Made by a program: the position numbers and the translations under genes | The notes under the pieces: model-generated | The model's input: the letters and a program-made list of their open reading frames with translations, nothing else | Databases searched by the model: none | What the model was told of the DNA's origin: nothing | Part shown: piece by piece, positions 46,046 to 55,900 of the stretch | Layout: each line of letters opens with the position of its first letter | Numbering within the stretch: position 1 is the stretch's first letter | DNA from: Tsuneonella deserti | Lineage (GTDB): Bacteria > Pseudomonadota > Alphaproteobacteria > Sphingomonadales > Sphingomonadaceae | Assembly: GCF_014644315.1 (NCBI RefSeq) | Contig: NZ_BMKL01000001.1 | Coordinates: forward strand, 248,001 to 312,000 | Reading direction: 5' to 3' | Length of the DNA stretch: 64,000 nt

Positions 46046-46942
46046 CTAGCGCCGCACGCCCAGTTGGCTGGCGGCCTGCTCCAGCTCAGCCTTGCGCGCG
46101 GGGTTGGCGGCAACCGCTTTCTCGAGCGCGGCACTTGCTGCCGCGTCCTGGCCGAGCGTCTTGCGGCTGCGCATCAGCATTATCCAGCCATCGACGTTCG
46201 CCGGATCGGCGGCGAGCTTTGCGTCGAGCTTGGCGACCATGCCTTCGGCCATCGCCCGCTGCTCACCCGGCGGAATGCTGCCAGCCGCGGCAAGCTGCTC
46301 CTGGCTCGGGCCGGGAATTGCGTCGAAAGCGGGATGAGTCACAGCGGCGGGCCGCTTGGCGGTCGCTGCCGCGATGCGGTCCGCGACCTCGATATCGTTG
46401 ATTTTGCCGACTTGTTCGATCGTGCGCTTGAGGTCGGCCTCCCACGGGGCGCCGGCAGGAGTGTCGGCCATCAGCGCGAGCCAGTCGGCGATCGCGCCCT
46501 GGTGGTCGCCGCCGATGTCACGGTTCACCGCGAGGAAGTAGCGCGCGCGCGGATCCTTCGGATCAAGCTCGGCAGCCTTGCGGAAGGCGGCCAGGGCCCG
46601 CGGCGGCATCGGGTTGTCCTCGCTTGCCATGACCAGCGCCTCGCCCAGGCTCGACCACAGCACGGCGTTCTTGGGTGCGGCCTGGGCGGCTTTGGAATAG
46701 GCCTCCGCCGCCTCGGCGAAGCGGCCCGCGTCGAAATAGGCGAAGCCGAGCCGCTGCCACCCGGCCGAACTGCGCGGATTCGCCTTCGCATCCGCTTCGA
46801 GCGCTGCCAGCGGATCGTTCGCCCCCTGTGCGGCGGGTTCGCTTGCATCGGGATCGTAAACCAGCCGCCAGCCGATCGTGCCGACCGCCAGCACCACCGC
46901 CGCGATCGCCACCCATGCACCCTTGCCCGCCGGTCTATTCAC
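46046..46942 (-). CDS. CcmI/CycH-like membrane TPR protein
   Basis: 298 residues with one N-terminal transmembrane helix (GAWVAIAAVVLAVGTIGWRLVY) and periplasmic TPR repeats (about 45-165), a linker with a C-terminal extension like the apocytochrome-chaperone region (DAIPGPSQEQLAAAGSIPPGEQRAM). The GTG at 46942 has a strong AGAGGGG site 7 nt upstream. CcmI proteins hold apocytochrome c for heme attachment. The other ccm genes are absent here, so it may be a second copy or a related TPR protein. It lies next to the multiheme cytochrome locus, divergent from its first gene. Confidence 0.72.
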   Translation of the reverse strand: MNRPAGKGAWVAIAAVVLAVGTIGWRLVYDPDASEPAAQGANDPLAALEADAKANPRSSAGWQRLGFAYFDAGRFAEAAEAYSKAAQAAPKNAVLWSSLGEALVMASEDNPMPPRALAAFRKAAELDPKDPRARYFLAVNRDIGGDHQGAIADWLALMADTPAGAPWEADLKRTIEQVGKINDIEVADRIAAATAKRPAAVTHPAFDAIPGPSQEQLAAAGSIPPGEQRAMAEGMVAKLDAKLAADPANVDGWIMLMRSRKTLGQDAAASAALEKAVAANPARKAELEQAASQLGVRR

Positions 46943-47045
46943 TGCCGTGCCCCTCTTCTGGCGAGATGAAGTAGCAGGGCTCACATCCGTGGCAAACCGC
47001 TGGATATCTGCGGCTGCCGGATTAATATGCCGCTAACCTGAGGGG

Positions 47046-49514
47046 GTGGGCGTGGCCGGTTCGGACGGCGCAGTTGTCGATGTCGCGATCGTGGGGTCCG
47101 GTCCCGCCGGGCTGAGCGCAGCCGCGCATGCAGCGGCCAGGGGCATGAGCCACGTGCTGCTGGAGAAGACCGACCACCTCTCGGACACGATCTACAAATA
47201 TCAGAAGGGCAAGCATGTGATGGCCACCCCGGCCCATCTCGTGCTTCGTTCGGACCTCGATTTCGACGCCGGCAAGCGCGAGGCGATCCTGGAAACCTGG
47301 AACCGCCAGATCGCCGAAGGCAAGATCAGCGTCCTGTTGAACGCTGAGGTTACCGCCATCGACGGGGTGGCGGGCGATTTCACCGTCACGATCAAGGACG
47401 GCCAGCCGGTGCGGGCGAAGGCGGTGGTGCTGGCGATCGGCACGCAGGGCAATCCCAACCTCCTGCGCCTTCCAGGAGCGGACCTGCCGCACGTCCAGTA
47501 TCAGCTCGACGATCCCACCGAGTATGTCGACGAGCATATCGTCGTCATCGGATCGGGCGACGCGGGGATCGAAAACGCGCTCGGCCTTGCCGCCGATGCG
47601 GCGCAGGGCAACGTTGTAACGCTGCTCAACCGCGGGACGGATTTCGCGCGCGCCAAGGCGGCCAACGTGAAGCTGCTGATGGAGGCCGAGAGCGAAGGCC
47701 GGCTGTTCATCCGCCGCGAGACATCCCCGGCGGAAGTACGCCCCGGCGAGATCGTGCTCGATACCCGTGACGGGCAGGAAACGATCCGTTGCGACCGGAT
47801 CATCGCCCGGACAGGATCGAAGCCGCCGCGCGGATTCATCGAGAGTTGCGGAGTGAACTTCAGCGGGCCCGACCAGGGCGCGTTCCCCAGCCTGTCGCAG
47901 ACTTTCGAATCGACCAAGCCGGGCCTTTACGTGATCGGCGCGCTCGCCGGTTACCCGCTGATCAAGCACTGCATGAACCAGGGCTACGACGTGATCGAGT
48001 TCCTGTCCGGGAACACCGATCTCAAGCCGGCCGACGAGCCCATTCTCGAGGAGAAGTTTGCCGACCTGCCCGGCAGGCGCTCGGTCGACGAATGGCTGCA
48101 ATTGTTCGGCCGTAACGTCATCATCCTGCAGGAGCTGTCGGTGCTCCAGCTTCGCGAGCTGATGCTGGAAAGCGAAGCGCGCTACTTCAAGGCTGGCGAG
48201 GTGATCTTCACCCGCAACGACCCCGGTTCCTCGATGTTCGCGATTGCGCAGGGTTCGGTCGCGGTCGAGGTTGATCCGAACGACCCATCGATAACGGTGC
48301 CGATCGGCGAGGGCTCGATCTTCGGCGAGGTCGGCCTCATTTCCGGGCGCCGGCGCGGCGCCACCATCCGTGCGGCTGAGCCGACGATCGCTCTCGAATT
48401 CTCGCGCAACGCGGCGCTCAAGTTGCTCGCCACCACCCCAAGCGCTGCGCGCGCGGTCAACCGCATCTCGATAGAGCGCCAGCTGCTCCAGATGTTCGGA
48501 TCGGGGCTGACCTCCGAAGACCTTGCACAGATCACCGAGGTGGCGGTCGTGGAGGACAAGCGGGCGGGCGAAGTGGTCGTGCAGGAAGGCGCTGACGACA
48601 AGGACGTGTTCCTCATCCGCCGCGGATCGATGGTGGTGGAAAAGGACATCGGCGGGCACCCGGTGTTCCTCTCCTACCTGCCGGCGGGTTCGTATTTCGG
48701 CGAGATGGCGGTGATCGACGGCTCGAGTCGGACCGCGACGGTGAAGGCGGCCATCAAGAGCCAGGTCGTCCGCTTCCCGGGCGAAGCGTTCATGGCGCTG
48801 CTCGATCGCAAGCCTGCGCTGCGCGAGAAGGCGCTGGCCGACATGGCAAACCGGCGCGAGGTCAATGCTTTCGTCGAAAGCCGCAAGGACAGCTTCGGCG
48901 ACGCGGCGGACTATTACTCGCAGACCGCGCAGTTCCTGGTCGATAACGGCATCGGCGAAGCGACCGACGTGCTGCTGATCGACGAGACGCTCTGCATCGG
49001 CTGCGACAATTGCGAAAAAGCCTGCGCCGACAGCCACGACGGCCTCAGCCGGCTCGACCGCGAGGCGGGGCGTACGTACGCCCACCTGCACGTGCCCACT
49101 TCCTGCCGGCACTGCGAGCACCCGCACTGCATGGCCGACTGCCCGCCCAACGCGATCAAGCGCGGGACCGACGGAGAGGTCTTCATCGACGAGACCTGCA
49201 TCGGTTGCGGCAATTGCCAGCGCAATTGCCCATATGGCGTGATCCGGATGGATGCGAAGCCGCCGAAGAAGCCGGGGCTGCTCTCATGGATGTTCCTCGG
49301 CCTCGGACCAGGCCCCGGTGAGGCGAGCTATTCCTGGCGCAAGAAGAAAGCGGAGAGCCAGGGCAAGGAAGTGCCCAAGGTCGCCATCAAATGCGACATG
49401 TGCTCGGGAATAGAAGGCGGCCCGGCCTGCGTGCGGGCCTGCCCGACCGGCGCGGCGATCCGCGTCGGACCCGAGAAGTTCCTCGCCGTGTCGCAACTGG
49501 ACCGCGCCGGCTGA
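47046..49514 (+). CDS. Flavoprotein with two cyclic-nucleotide-binding domains and four [4Fe-4S] ferredoxin-type motifs
   Basis: 822 residues, no signal peptide. Residues about 8-320 form a thioredoxin-reductase-like FAD/NAD(P) module (VAIVGSGPAGLSAAAHAA and the second dinucleotide motif HIVVIGSGDAGIENALGLA) without a CxxC redox pair. Two cNMP-binding domains follow (about 375-480 and 495-600), each with the G-E phosphate-binding pattern (GEGSIFGEVGLISG, AGSYFGEMAVIDG). The C-terminal 170 residues have 16 Cys in four sets (CIGCDNCEKAC, CRHCEHPHCMADC, CIGCGNCQRNC, CDMC...CVRAC). It probably takes electrons from NAD(P)H or a donor and passes them to the membrane protein encoded next (TGATG overlap). 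GTG start 47046; GTG 47052 is an alternative. Confidence 0.88.
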   Translation: MGVAGSDGAVVDVAIVGSGPAGLSAAAHAAARGMSHVLLEKTDHLSDTIYKYQKGKHVMATPAHLVLRSDLDFDAGKREAILETWNRQIAEGKISVLLNAEVTAIDGVAGDFTVTIKDGQPVRAKAVVLAIGTQGNPNLLRLPGADLPHVQYQLDDPTEYVDEHIVVIGSGDAGIENALGLAADAAQGNVVTLLNRGTDFARAKAANVKLLMEAESEGRLFIRRETSPAEVRPGEIVLDTRDGQETIRCDRIIARTGSKPPRGFIESCGVNFSGPDQGAFPSLSQTFESTKPGLYVIGALAGYPLIKHCMNQGYDVIEFLSGNTDLKPADEPILEEKFADLPGRRSVDEWLQLFGRNVIILQELSVLQLRELMLESEARYFKAGEVIFTRNDPGSSMFAIAQGSVAVEVDPNDPSITVPIGEGSIFGEVGLISGRRRGATIRAAEPTIALEFSRNAALKLLATTPSAARAVNRISIERQLLQMFGSGLTSEDLAQITEVAVVEDKRAGEVVVQEGADDKDVFLIRRGSMVVEKDIGGHPVFLSYLPAGSYFGEMAVIDGSSRTATVKAAIKSQVVRFPGEAFMALLDRKPALREKALADMANRREVNAFVESRKDSFGDAADYYSQTAQFLVDNGIGEATDVLLIDETLCIGCDNCEKACADSHDGLSRLDREAGRTYAHLHVPTSCRHCEHPHCMADCPPNAIKRGTDGEVFIDETCIGCGNCQRNCPYGVIRMDAKPPKKPGLLSWMFLGLGPGPGEASYSWRKKKAESQGKEVPKVAIKCDMCSGIEGGPACVRACPTGAAIRVGPEKFLAVSQLDRAG

Positions 49515-50368
49515 TGGCAACGCTGGCGCCTGAAAAAGCGGGGCGGCCCACCGACCACGAAAGCTTTCTCGTCCACAAGCGTTTTCGCTGGCTGTGGATC
49601 GCGCTGCTCCTGTCGATCGCGGCGGCGGTCGGCTACGCTTATGCCGACGTAAAGCCGCGGCCCAACGGTGGATCGTGGTACGGCTACACTCTCGGCACGA
49701 TCGGCGTGCTGCTCATTCTGTGGCTGTCGCTGCTGGGTGTGCGCAAACGGGCGATGACCGAAGGGCGCTGGTCGCTCAAGGCGTGGACCTCGGCCCACGT
49801 CTATCTCGGACTGTCGCTGATCGTCATCGCGACGCTGCACACGGGCTTCCAGCTCGGCTGGAACGTCCACACGCTGGCCTATGCGCTGATGATGCTGGTC
49901 ATCACGTCGGGCATCTACGGCATCACCGTCTACGCCCGGCTTCCGGAGAAGCTCAGCAACAACCGCGGGGAGATGTCGAAGCGCCAGATGGTCGAGAGCC
50001 TGGCGGCCATCGACCGCCAGCTCGACGCCGCTGCACAGCCGCTCGCGCGCGGGGCATCGGACCTCGTCATCGCCGCGCTGGAGCAGGACGCATTTCGCGC
50101 CGGAGTGTTCGCGCGCCTCGCCAACAGCTATCCCGGCTGCCGGACCCGGCGGGCACTCAGGGCCTTCGCGCACGAGGGCAACCAAGACGCGGCAGAGGAG
50201 CGAGTGGTCGGCCTGCTCGAGCGGCGCGCCGCCCAGCTGGCCCAGATCCGGCGTCAGATGCAGCTGCGCGCGCAGCTCGATATCTGGCTTTACCTGCACA
50301 TCCCGGCGACCGTGGCCTTGCTCGGGGCGCTGACCGCGCACGTCGTCAGCGTGTTTTTCTACTGGTAG
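49514..50368 (+). CDS. Five-helix membrane protein, candidate di-heme cytochrome b-type subunit
   Basis: 284 residues with about five transmembrane helices: FRWLWIALLLSIAAAVGYAY, TLGTIGVLLILWLSLLGV, VYLGLSLIVIATLHTGFQLG, LAYALMMLVITSGIYGITV and IPATVALLGALTAHVVSVFF. His pairs spaced 13-14 residues apart occur in helix 3 (SAH...LHTG) and helix 5 (LHIP...TAHVV), the spacing of stacked b-hemes in cytochrome b561 or ferric-reductase-like proteins. A cytoplasmic or periplasmic helical segment (about 150-250) lies between helices 4 and 5. Its ATG overlaps the flavoprotein stop (TGATG). It is therefore the likely inner-membrane electron carrier of the locus. No named family recognised. Confidence 0.75.
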   Translation: MATLAPEKAGRPTDHESFLVHKRFRWLWIALLLSIAAAVGYAYADVKPRPNGGSWYGYTLGTIGVLLILWLSLLGVRKRAMTEGRWSLKAWTSAHVYLGLSLIVIATLHTGFQLGWNVHTLAYALMMLVITSGIYGITVYARLPEKLSNNRGEMSKRQMVESLAAIDRQLDAAAQPLARGASDLVIAALEQDAFRAGVFARLANSYPGCRTRRALRAFAHEGNQDAAEERVVGLLERRAAQLAQIRRQMQLRAQLDIWLYLHIPATVALLGALTAHVVSVFFYW

Positions 50369-50376
50369 CGCCGGAC

Positions 50377-52131
50377 TTGGGCTTCCGCATCCGCCAGATC
50401 GACACCACCGCGACGGGGCGGGAGATCGTGCGCGAAAGGCGGGTCGAGGGCGATACGCTTACCATAGGCCGGTCGGCCGAGAACGACATCGCCATCCCCG
50501 ATCTTGCGGTGGAGCAACATCACGTCAGGGTCGCGGCGGGAGAGGGCGACAGGTGGACGTTCGAGGCAGCCGGCACGCTCGGCTTCACGCTCGACGGTCG
50601 CACACGCGAGTCGGAGACGGTCGAGGATGGCGGGGCCGAGCTGGTGCTCGGCGCCTATCGGCTCGACTTCGCAGCGGGAGCGGATGGCGAGGTCGACGTC
50701 ACCGTCCGCAAGCGGGAGGAGCGAGAGGGGGGGCGGAGCGAGGGTGTCCACGGCTTCACGCTTGCCAGTGTGTTGCCGGGCAAGCGACCGGTGGCGTGGG
50801 TCTTGCTGGCGGCCATCTTCCTCGCCTTCCTGGCCATCCCGATCTGGTCGTTCACGCATCGCGAGCGGGTAAAGCCCGATCCCGACAAGCCGGGCCAGGT
50901 TATCATGGACGCGAGCTGGACGAGCGGCGCTCTGAGCACCGCGCACCACAAGATGGAGAACAACTGCGAGGCCTGCCACGTCGATGCGTTCGTGGCGGTG
51001 CGCGACGAGACTTGCCTCACCTGTCATGAGGCTATCGGCGATCACGCTGCCCGACCCCGGCTCACTCTCGCGCGCGGTCCGATGTCGTGGGGCGACCGGA
51101 TCCAGCGCGACGTGGCCGACGTGTTCCACAAGCCGGGCGCCGGAGCATGCACCGATTGTCACACCGAGCACGAGGGCGAGGGGCGGATGAAGCCGCCGGC
51201 CCAGAAGTTCTGCGCCGACTGTCATGGCTCGATGGACAAGCGCCTTGAGGATACGAAGCTGGCCAACGCATCGGATTTCGGGACCGAGCACCCTGGCTTC
51301 CAGGCGGCAGTGCTTACCGCTCCGGGCCAAACCGAGCCGCGACGCCTTCCGCTCGCCGCGCATCCAAAGACCTTCAACGGGATCAAATTTCCCCACGCGC
51401 TCCACCTGCGACCTGGCGGTGGACCGGCGCAGATGGCGATGCGCCTGGGCAAGGGGGCGGGTTACGGCGCGCGGCTCGAGTGCGCGTCCTGTCATAAGCC
51501 GAGCAGGGACGGGGTGCGTTTCCAGCCGGTGAAGATGGAATCGAGCTGCGGATCGTGTCACAGCCTCGTCTACGACCGGTCGGGCGGCAACTTCCGCACC
51601 CTGCCGCACGGCAACGTAGGCAAGATGCGCGCCGCGCTCGCGAGTGCCGACCGGGCACCGCGCCGCCCGATCGCCAGCGGACGACGCCGGCCCGGGGAAT
51701 ACGCGCCAGGGGGCATCTACTATGGCAACTTCGCTCCGCCGCAGCGCGCGTCTGTTCCCCTGGCTTCGCGGATGTTGTCGATCGGCGGGGTATGCAGCGA
51801 ATGCCACTATCCGGGCGGCAAGGACGGCGTCCTACCTGTTATCCAGCCGGCGCGCTACATGGCTCATGGCTGGTTCGACCACGCGGACCACAAGAAGGAG
51901 AAGTGCGCGACCTGCCACGCCGCGACACAGTCGAACTCCGCTTCCGACTTGCTGCTGCCAGACATCAAGACGTGCCGCACCTGCCATCTCGGCGAGGACG
52001 CCGCCAAGCCCAAGGTCGCCTCGAGCTGTGCAATGTGTCACAGCTATCACCCGCGCGGCAGCCAGCCGCCGGTGCGGGTGCAGGATACGCAGCGCAAGGT
52101 CGCCATGCGCCAGACGGCAGGGGAACCGTAA
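50377..52131 (+). CDS. FHA-domain/transmembrane/decaheme cytochrome c fusion
   Basis: 584 residues with an unusual order. An FHA phosphothreonine-binding domain (about 1-110; LTIGRSAENDIAIPDLAVEQHH) is followed by one helix (VAWVLLAAIFLAFLAIPIWSF, 139-159) and a periplasmic part with ten CxxCH heme sites, first Cys at 197, 213, 258, 279, 369, 391, 473, 510, 533 and 551. The FHA domain would be cytoplasmic and the hemes periplasmic (N-in topology). The only usable start is TTG at 50377, 8 nt after the membrane protein stop. It should receive electrons from the membrane subunit and pass them to periplasmic or outer-membrane partners. Confidence 0.88.
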   Translation: MGFRIRQIDTTATGREIVRERRVEGDTLTIGRSAENDIAIPDLAVEQHHVRVAAGEGDRWTFEAAGTLGFTLDGRTRESETVEDGGAELVLGAYRLDFAAGADGEVDVTVRKREEREGGRSEGVHGFTLASVLPGKRPVAWVLLAAIFLAFLAIPIWSFTHRERVKPDPDKPGQVIMDASWTSGALSTAHHKMENNCEACHVDAFVAVRDETCLTCHEAIGDHAARPRLTLARGPMSWGDRIQRDVADVFHKPGAGACTDCHTEHEGEGRMKPPAQKFCADCHGSMDKRLEDTKLANASDFGTEHPGFQAAVLTAPGQTEPRRLPLAAHPKTFNGIKFPHALHLRPGGGPAQMAMRLGKGAGYGARLECASCHKPSRDGVRFQPVKMESSCGSCHSLVYDRSGGNFRTLPHGNVGKMRAALASADRAPRRPIASGRRRPGEYAPGGIYYGNFAPPQRASVPLASRMLSIGGVCSECHYPGGKDGVLPVIQPARYMAHGWFDHADHKKEKCATCHAATQSNSASDLLLPDIKTCRTCHLGEDAAKPKVASSCAMCHSYHPRGSQPPVRVQDTQRKVAMRQTAGEP

Positions 52132-52134
52132 GCG

Positions 52135-52992
52135 ATGCTGATCGCCCAAATGACCGACATCCACATCGGGTTCGATCCCGAGGAGGAGCCCGAGGAACTC
52201 AACTTGCGCCGGTTCCGGGCTACCCTCGCGCGATTGCTGGGCGGGCCGAACAAGCCCGACATGCTCGTCCTCTCGGGCGACATCACTGACAATGGCGACA
52301 TCGAAAGTTTCGAGGATGTCGCCGCGCTGCTTGAAGGCACGCCATTCGCCGTCTGGCCGATGGTGGGCAATCACGACAGCCGCGAAGGACTGTTTCGCGC
52401 CTTTCCGGCAATCAAGGGCGAGGCCGGGTTCGTCCAGTACACGGTCGACGTGGACGGGCTGCGGCTGATCATGCTCGATACGATGGAGCCGGGACGGCAC
52501 GGCGGTGCGTTCTGCGAAGTGCGAGCCGGGTGGCTGGCGGCGCAGCTTGCGTCTAACCCCGAAACGCCGACCCTCATATTCATGCATCACCCTCCGGTCG
52601 TCAGCGGGATCGACTGGATGGATCCGGCCCCGGAAGAGGACTGGATCAGGCGGTTTGGTTCGGTGGTCGAGGGTCACCAGCAGATCATCGGCATCCATTG
52701 CGGTCACCTGCACCGGCCGATCACCACCATGTTCCGGGGCATCCCGCTCAGCGTCACCGGCTCGGTCGCGCCGCTGGTGGCGATGGACCTGCGGCCCGTG
52801 GACCTCGATCATCCCGACGGGCGTGATCTCATCACCACCGAGCCGCCAAGCTATGCGCTTCACCGGTGGGACGGAAAGGCCCTGGTCAGCCATTACGAGG
52901 ACGTCAGCGGCTGGCACGCGCTGGCGCACTACACCGACAAGCTGCAGCCGATGATCCACGACATGTTCGGCGAGCGCGGCCCCCGCGACTAG
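52135..52992 (+). CDS. Class III cyclic-nucleotide phosphodiesterase-like metallophosphoesterase (CpdA type)
   Basis: 285-residue cytosolic calcineurin-like phosphoesterase with all dinuclear-metal motifs: QMTDIHIGF, SGDITDNGD, GNHDSRE, MHHPP and CGHLHRP. The length and spacing match 3',5'-cAMP phosphodiesterases of the CpdA family, although other phosphodiester substrates are possible. It starts 3 nt after the FHA-cytochrome gene, so it is in the same transcript. Because the first gene of this operon encodes two cNMP-binding domains, local removal of cAMP could set the activity of that redox protein (inference). Confidence 0.85.
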   Translation: MLIAQMTDIHIGFDPEEEPEELNLRRFRATLARLLGGPNKPDMLVLSGDITDNGDIESFEDVAALLEGTPFAVWPMVGNHDSREGLFRAFPAIKGEAGFVQYTVDVDGLRLIMLDTMEPGRHGGAFCEVRAGWLAAQLASNPETPTLIFMHHPPVVSGIDWMDPAPEEDWIRRFGSVVEGHQQIIGIHCGHLHRPITTMFRGIPLSVTGSVAPLVAMDLRPVDLDHPDGRDLITTEPPSYALHRWDGKALVSHYEDVSGWHALAHYTDKLQPMIHDMFGERGPRD

Positions 52993-52997
52993 CCCCG

Positions 52998-55900
52998 TTA
53001 CTGCGCGGCGATCAGCGGTCCGCCTCCGGGCACCCAGCGGTCCATGTCGGGCGTGTCGGAAACTTTCCACGGCACGCCCTTGCTGGTGAGAAACAGCTTT
53101 TCCATCTCGGACCGGTTGAACGGGCGCGATCCCATGCGGCCGAATACCGCGATCTGGCCCCCGGTCTCGTCCACCGCGCGATCGCGGTCGAGCCCCTTGC
53201 TCATTGCGAGCGCCGGTGAAGGCGTCTTCGCCCACGCGATCAGTTCGGGCTTCGGGGCCGGGCTGAAACCGTAGAAGTTGGGCTGGCTTTCCGGGCTGGT
53301 GAGCTGGAGCACCTTCATGCCGTTACGTCCGTCAGCGACGTAAGCGAACAGCGATGCGTTGGTGGAGCCGACCACCACATCCTCTACGTCGTTCATGCGT
53401 CCATCGAAGGTTTCCTTGCGGTAGATGCCGGGTGCGCGAGGGTTGGTGATGTCCAGGATCACCAAGCCATCCGCCTTGGCGGCGACGTAGGCGTAAGTGC
53501 GGGCGAGATAGAGCCGGCGCGCGTTCGCCAGCGGCACGGTCGCCTCCGGCACCGCGACGGGGTTGCGAAGGTCTGTCACGTCGAGCAACTCCACACCGTT
53601 GCGTGTCGTCACCCACAGGTAGCGGAACTGGAGCGCGCTCGCCCGCGCATCGTCCAGGGGCACTACAGAGGCAAGCTGCGGGTGCAGCGGGTCCCTGAGG
53701 TCGACCGTAACCAGCCCCCTGGCCGCCGCGATATAGGCGACTTCGCCCGCCAGCACGATGTGCCGGGCCCCGTCTAGCACCCCGTCGGGGTTCCAGGTTA
53801 CGGCGCGCTTGAGCTTGTTGTTGCGGAATTCGCCATCGGCCATCGTCGTAACATCGACGAGGATGAGACCCTCTTCCGCATCGGTCACCGCGGCGTAATT
53901 GTAGATCGGCAGGAAAGCCTGCTCCTGGTTCATCGCGCGCATCTCGGGCGTATTGCGCAAGGGATTGATCGGTTGGTTGGTGGGGAGCGCCATGCAGGTG
54001 GCGTTCTTCGATTTCACGCGCGTGTTATGGCCGAGCGGCGAGAATGGACCGGTGGTGATCCGTTCGGAGAAGCCCTTGTTGGCGATCGATGCCACGTCAT
54101 AGACGCGGAAGCCGCCCTTTCCTTCGGCGACGTACATGTATTCGCCGCGCAATTGCAGGCAACCGACCTTGTCGCCCGTACCCTCGACTACGTTGGCGAA
54201 GCGTTCGAAACTTTGGGTTTCACCCGAAAGATTGGCATCGAACGTCTTGCCGCGCGTCCAGTCTTTCAGCTCGCGGCCCTGTCCATCGACAAACTCGCGG
54301 TAGAAATCGGGGTAGGCGTACTTGTGGAGGTATGAGCCGAGGACGGCCTGCGGCTCCTCCCATTCGGTCACCCGGGTGGCCTGGAAGCCGCCTTCCAGGC
54401 CTGTCCAGGCATTGAGGCCGACGAAGTTCACGTAGTTGGTCCCCAGCAGCATGAGCTGGGCCATGATCGCGTTGTTGTCGTCCTTGTCCGACAGGTGACA
54501 GTCGGAGCAGGTCTTCGTCTCGGTCGTGCGAACCGTGTGCGGGAAGTGGGGCGCGAATGCCTGGCTCGAGAACCCGATCGCGCTGATCGGCGGCTGCTGG
54601 ATGTAGATCCGCTCGCGGTTGATGTTGGTGGAGGACAGCACCAGGGCCGAACTCGAGCGGACCGGAGCCACTTCGTTGCCCTTGGTCGTCATGTGCTTGC
54701 CGAGCTGGAACATGTCGTCGCGCGCGACCTGCGGGTTGTAGGTCGCGAAGTTGCGCGTCGTCTCGCCTTCGTAGTGATGGTTCTCGGTCTTCCAGTTGGC
54801 CTCGATCGGAAGGTGGCAGCCGCCGCAACTGGTGGTCCACGACAGGTGGCATGTGAAGCAGGCCATCTCGCCGTCCCGGTGCGCGCGGTTTTCCGGCGCA
54901 ATGCCGGGACCGAAGGCGAATTGGCCGTCCTCCGCGCCGGTCTTGCTCATCAGCTTGGCGCGCGCCGCCTTGGCGTTGAAGTGCGGGTTGCCCGGATCGA
55001 CGCTGTCCTTGACGAGGCTCACCCGCCATTCGAGCTTTGGGTCCACGATCGAGCGCTGGATCAGTTGCTGGCGGCCTAAGCTGTCGTAGGTCCACTCGAA
55101 CCGCCGCTGACCGTCCGGATTGCGCAACAGCGAAAGGTTGTTGCCGCGCGGCGGCGCGGCGGGTCCGCTGGTGAACAGCGTCGGATAGGCATCGGCAGTG
55201 CCATGACAGTCCTTGCAGCCGATTTCGACCGCGTTCGCGACTTCGCCGTAGATCAGGCCGTTGCCGTGGCTGTCCTGCGCGAAGTGGCAGTCGGCGCACT
55301 GCATTCCCTTCTCGGCGTGAATGTCCATCAGGTGGACCGTCTTGCCCGGGTTGGTGCCCGGCGGGACGAACTTGCCTTCACCCTCCTTGCGCCACTTCTC
55401 CGGATCGTCCGGACTGACGATCCTGCCCTCGGCATCGAGCAGGTTGCCCGCCCGGTCGCGCTTGAAGACCCCGCGGAAGTTCCAGCCGTGGCCATGGTAG
55501 TCGGCGAACTGGGTGTCCTTGAGCGTCGGATTGAGGTCGTAGACGTTGCGCAGGAAATCGACGTCGGCCCACTTGCCGCGCGGGCTCGCTCCTTCGGGAT
55601 TGCGCTTCTCGGTTTCGCGGATTTCGGCGGCGGTGGGATACTTCTGCTGCTCGGGCCACATCGAAGGCGCATCGGCCTCGTAGTCCCACATCGTGTAGCC
55701 GAGGTACGAATTCAGGAAGACGTTCGGCTGGTGCATGTGACAGCTCATGCACTGCGCCGTCGGGATCGACCGGGTGAACACGTGCTGCAGCGGGTGGCCT
55801 TTCTCGCGGTCGTCCTCGGCGTCTTCGTCCGGTTCGTCCTCGTCGCCTTCGTGCCCGGTCTTGAGCATCCCGTGCTCGCGCTTTTCGGCGATGGTCGGGT

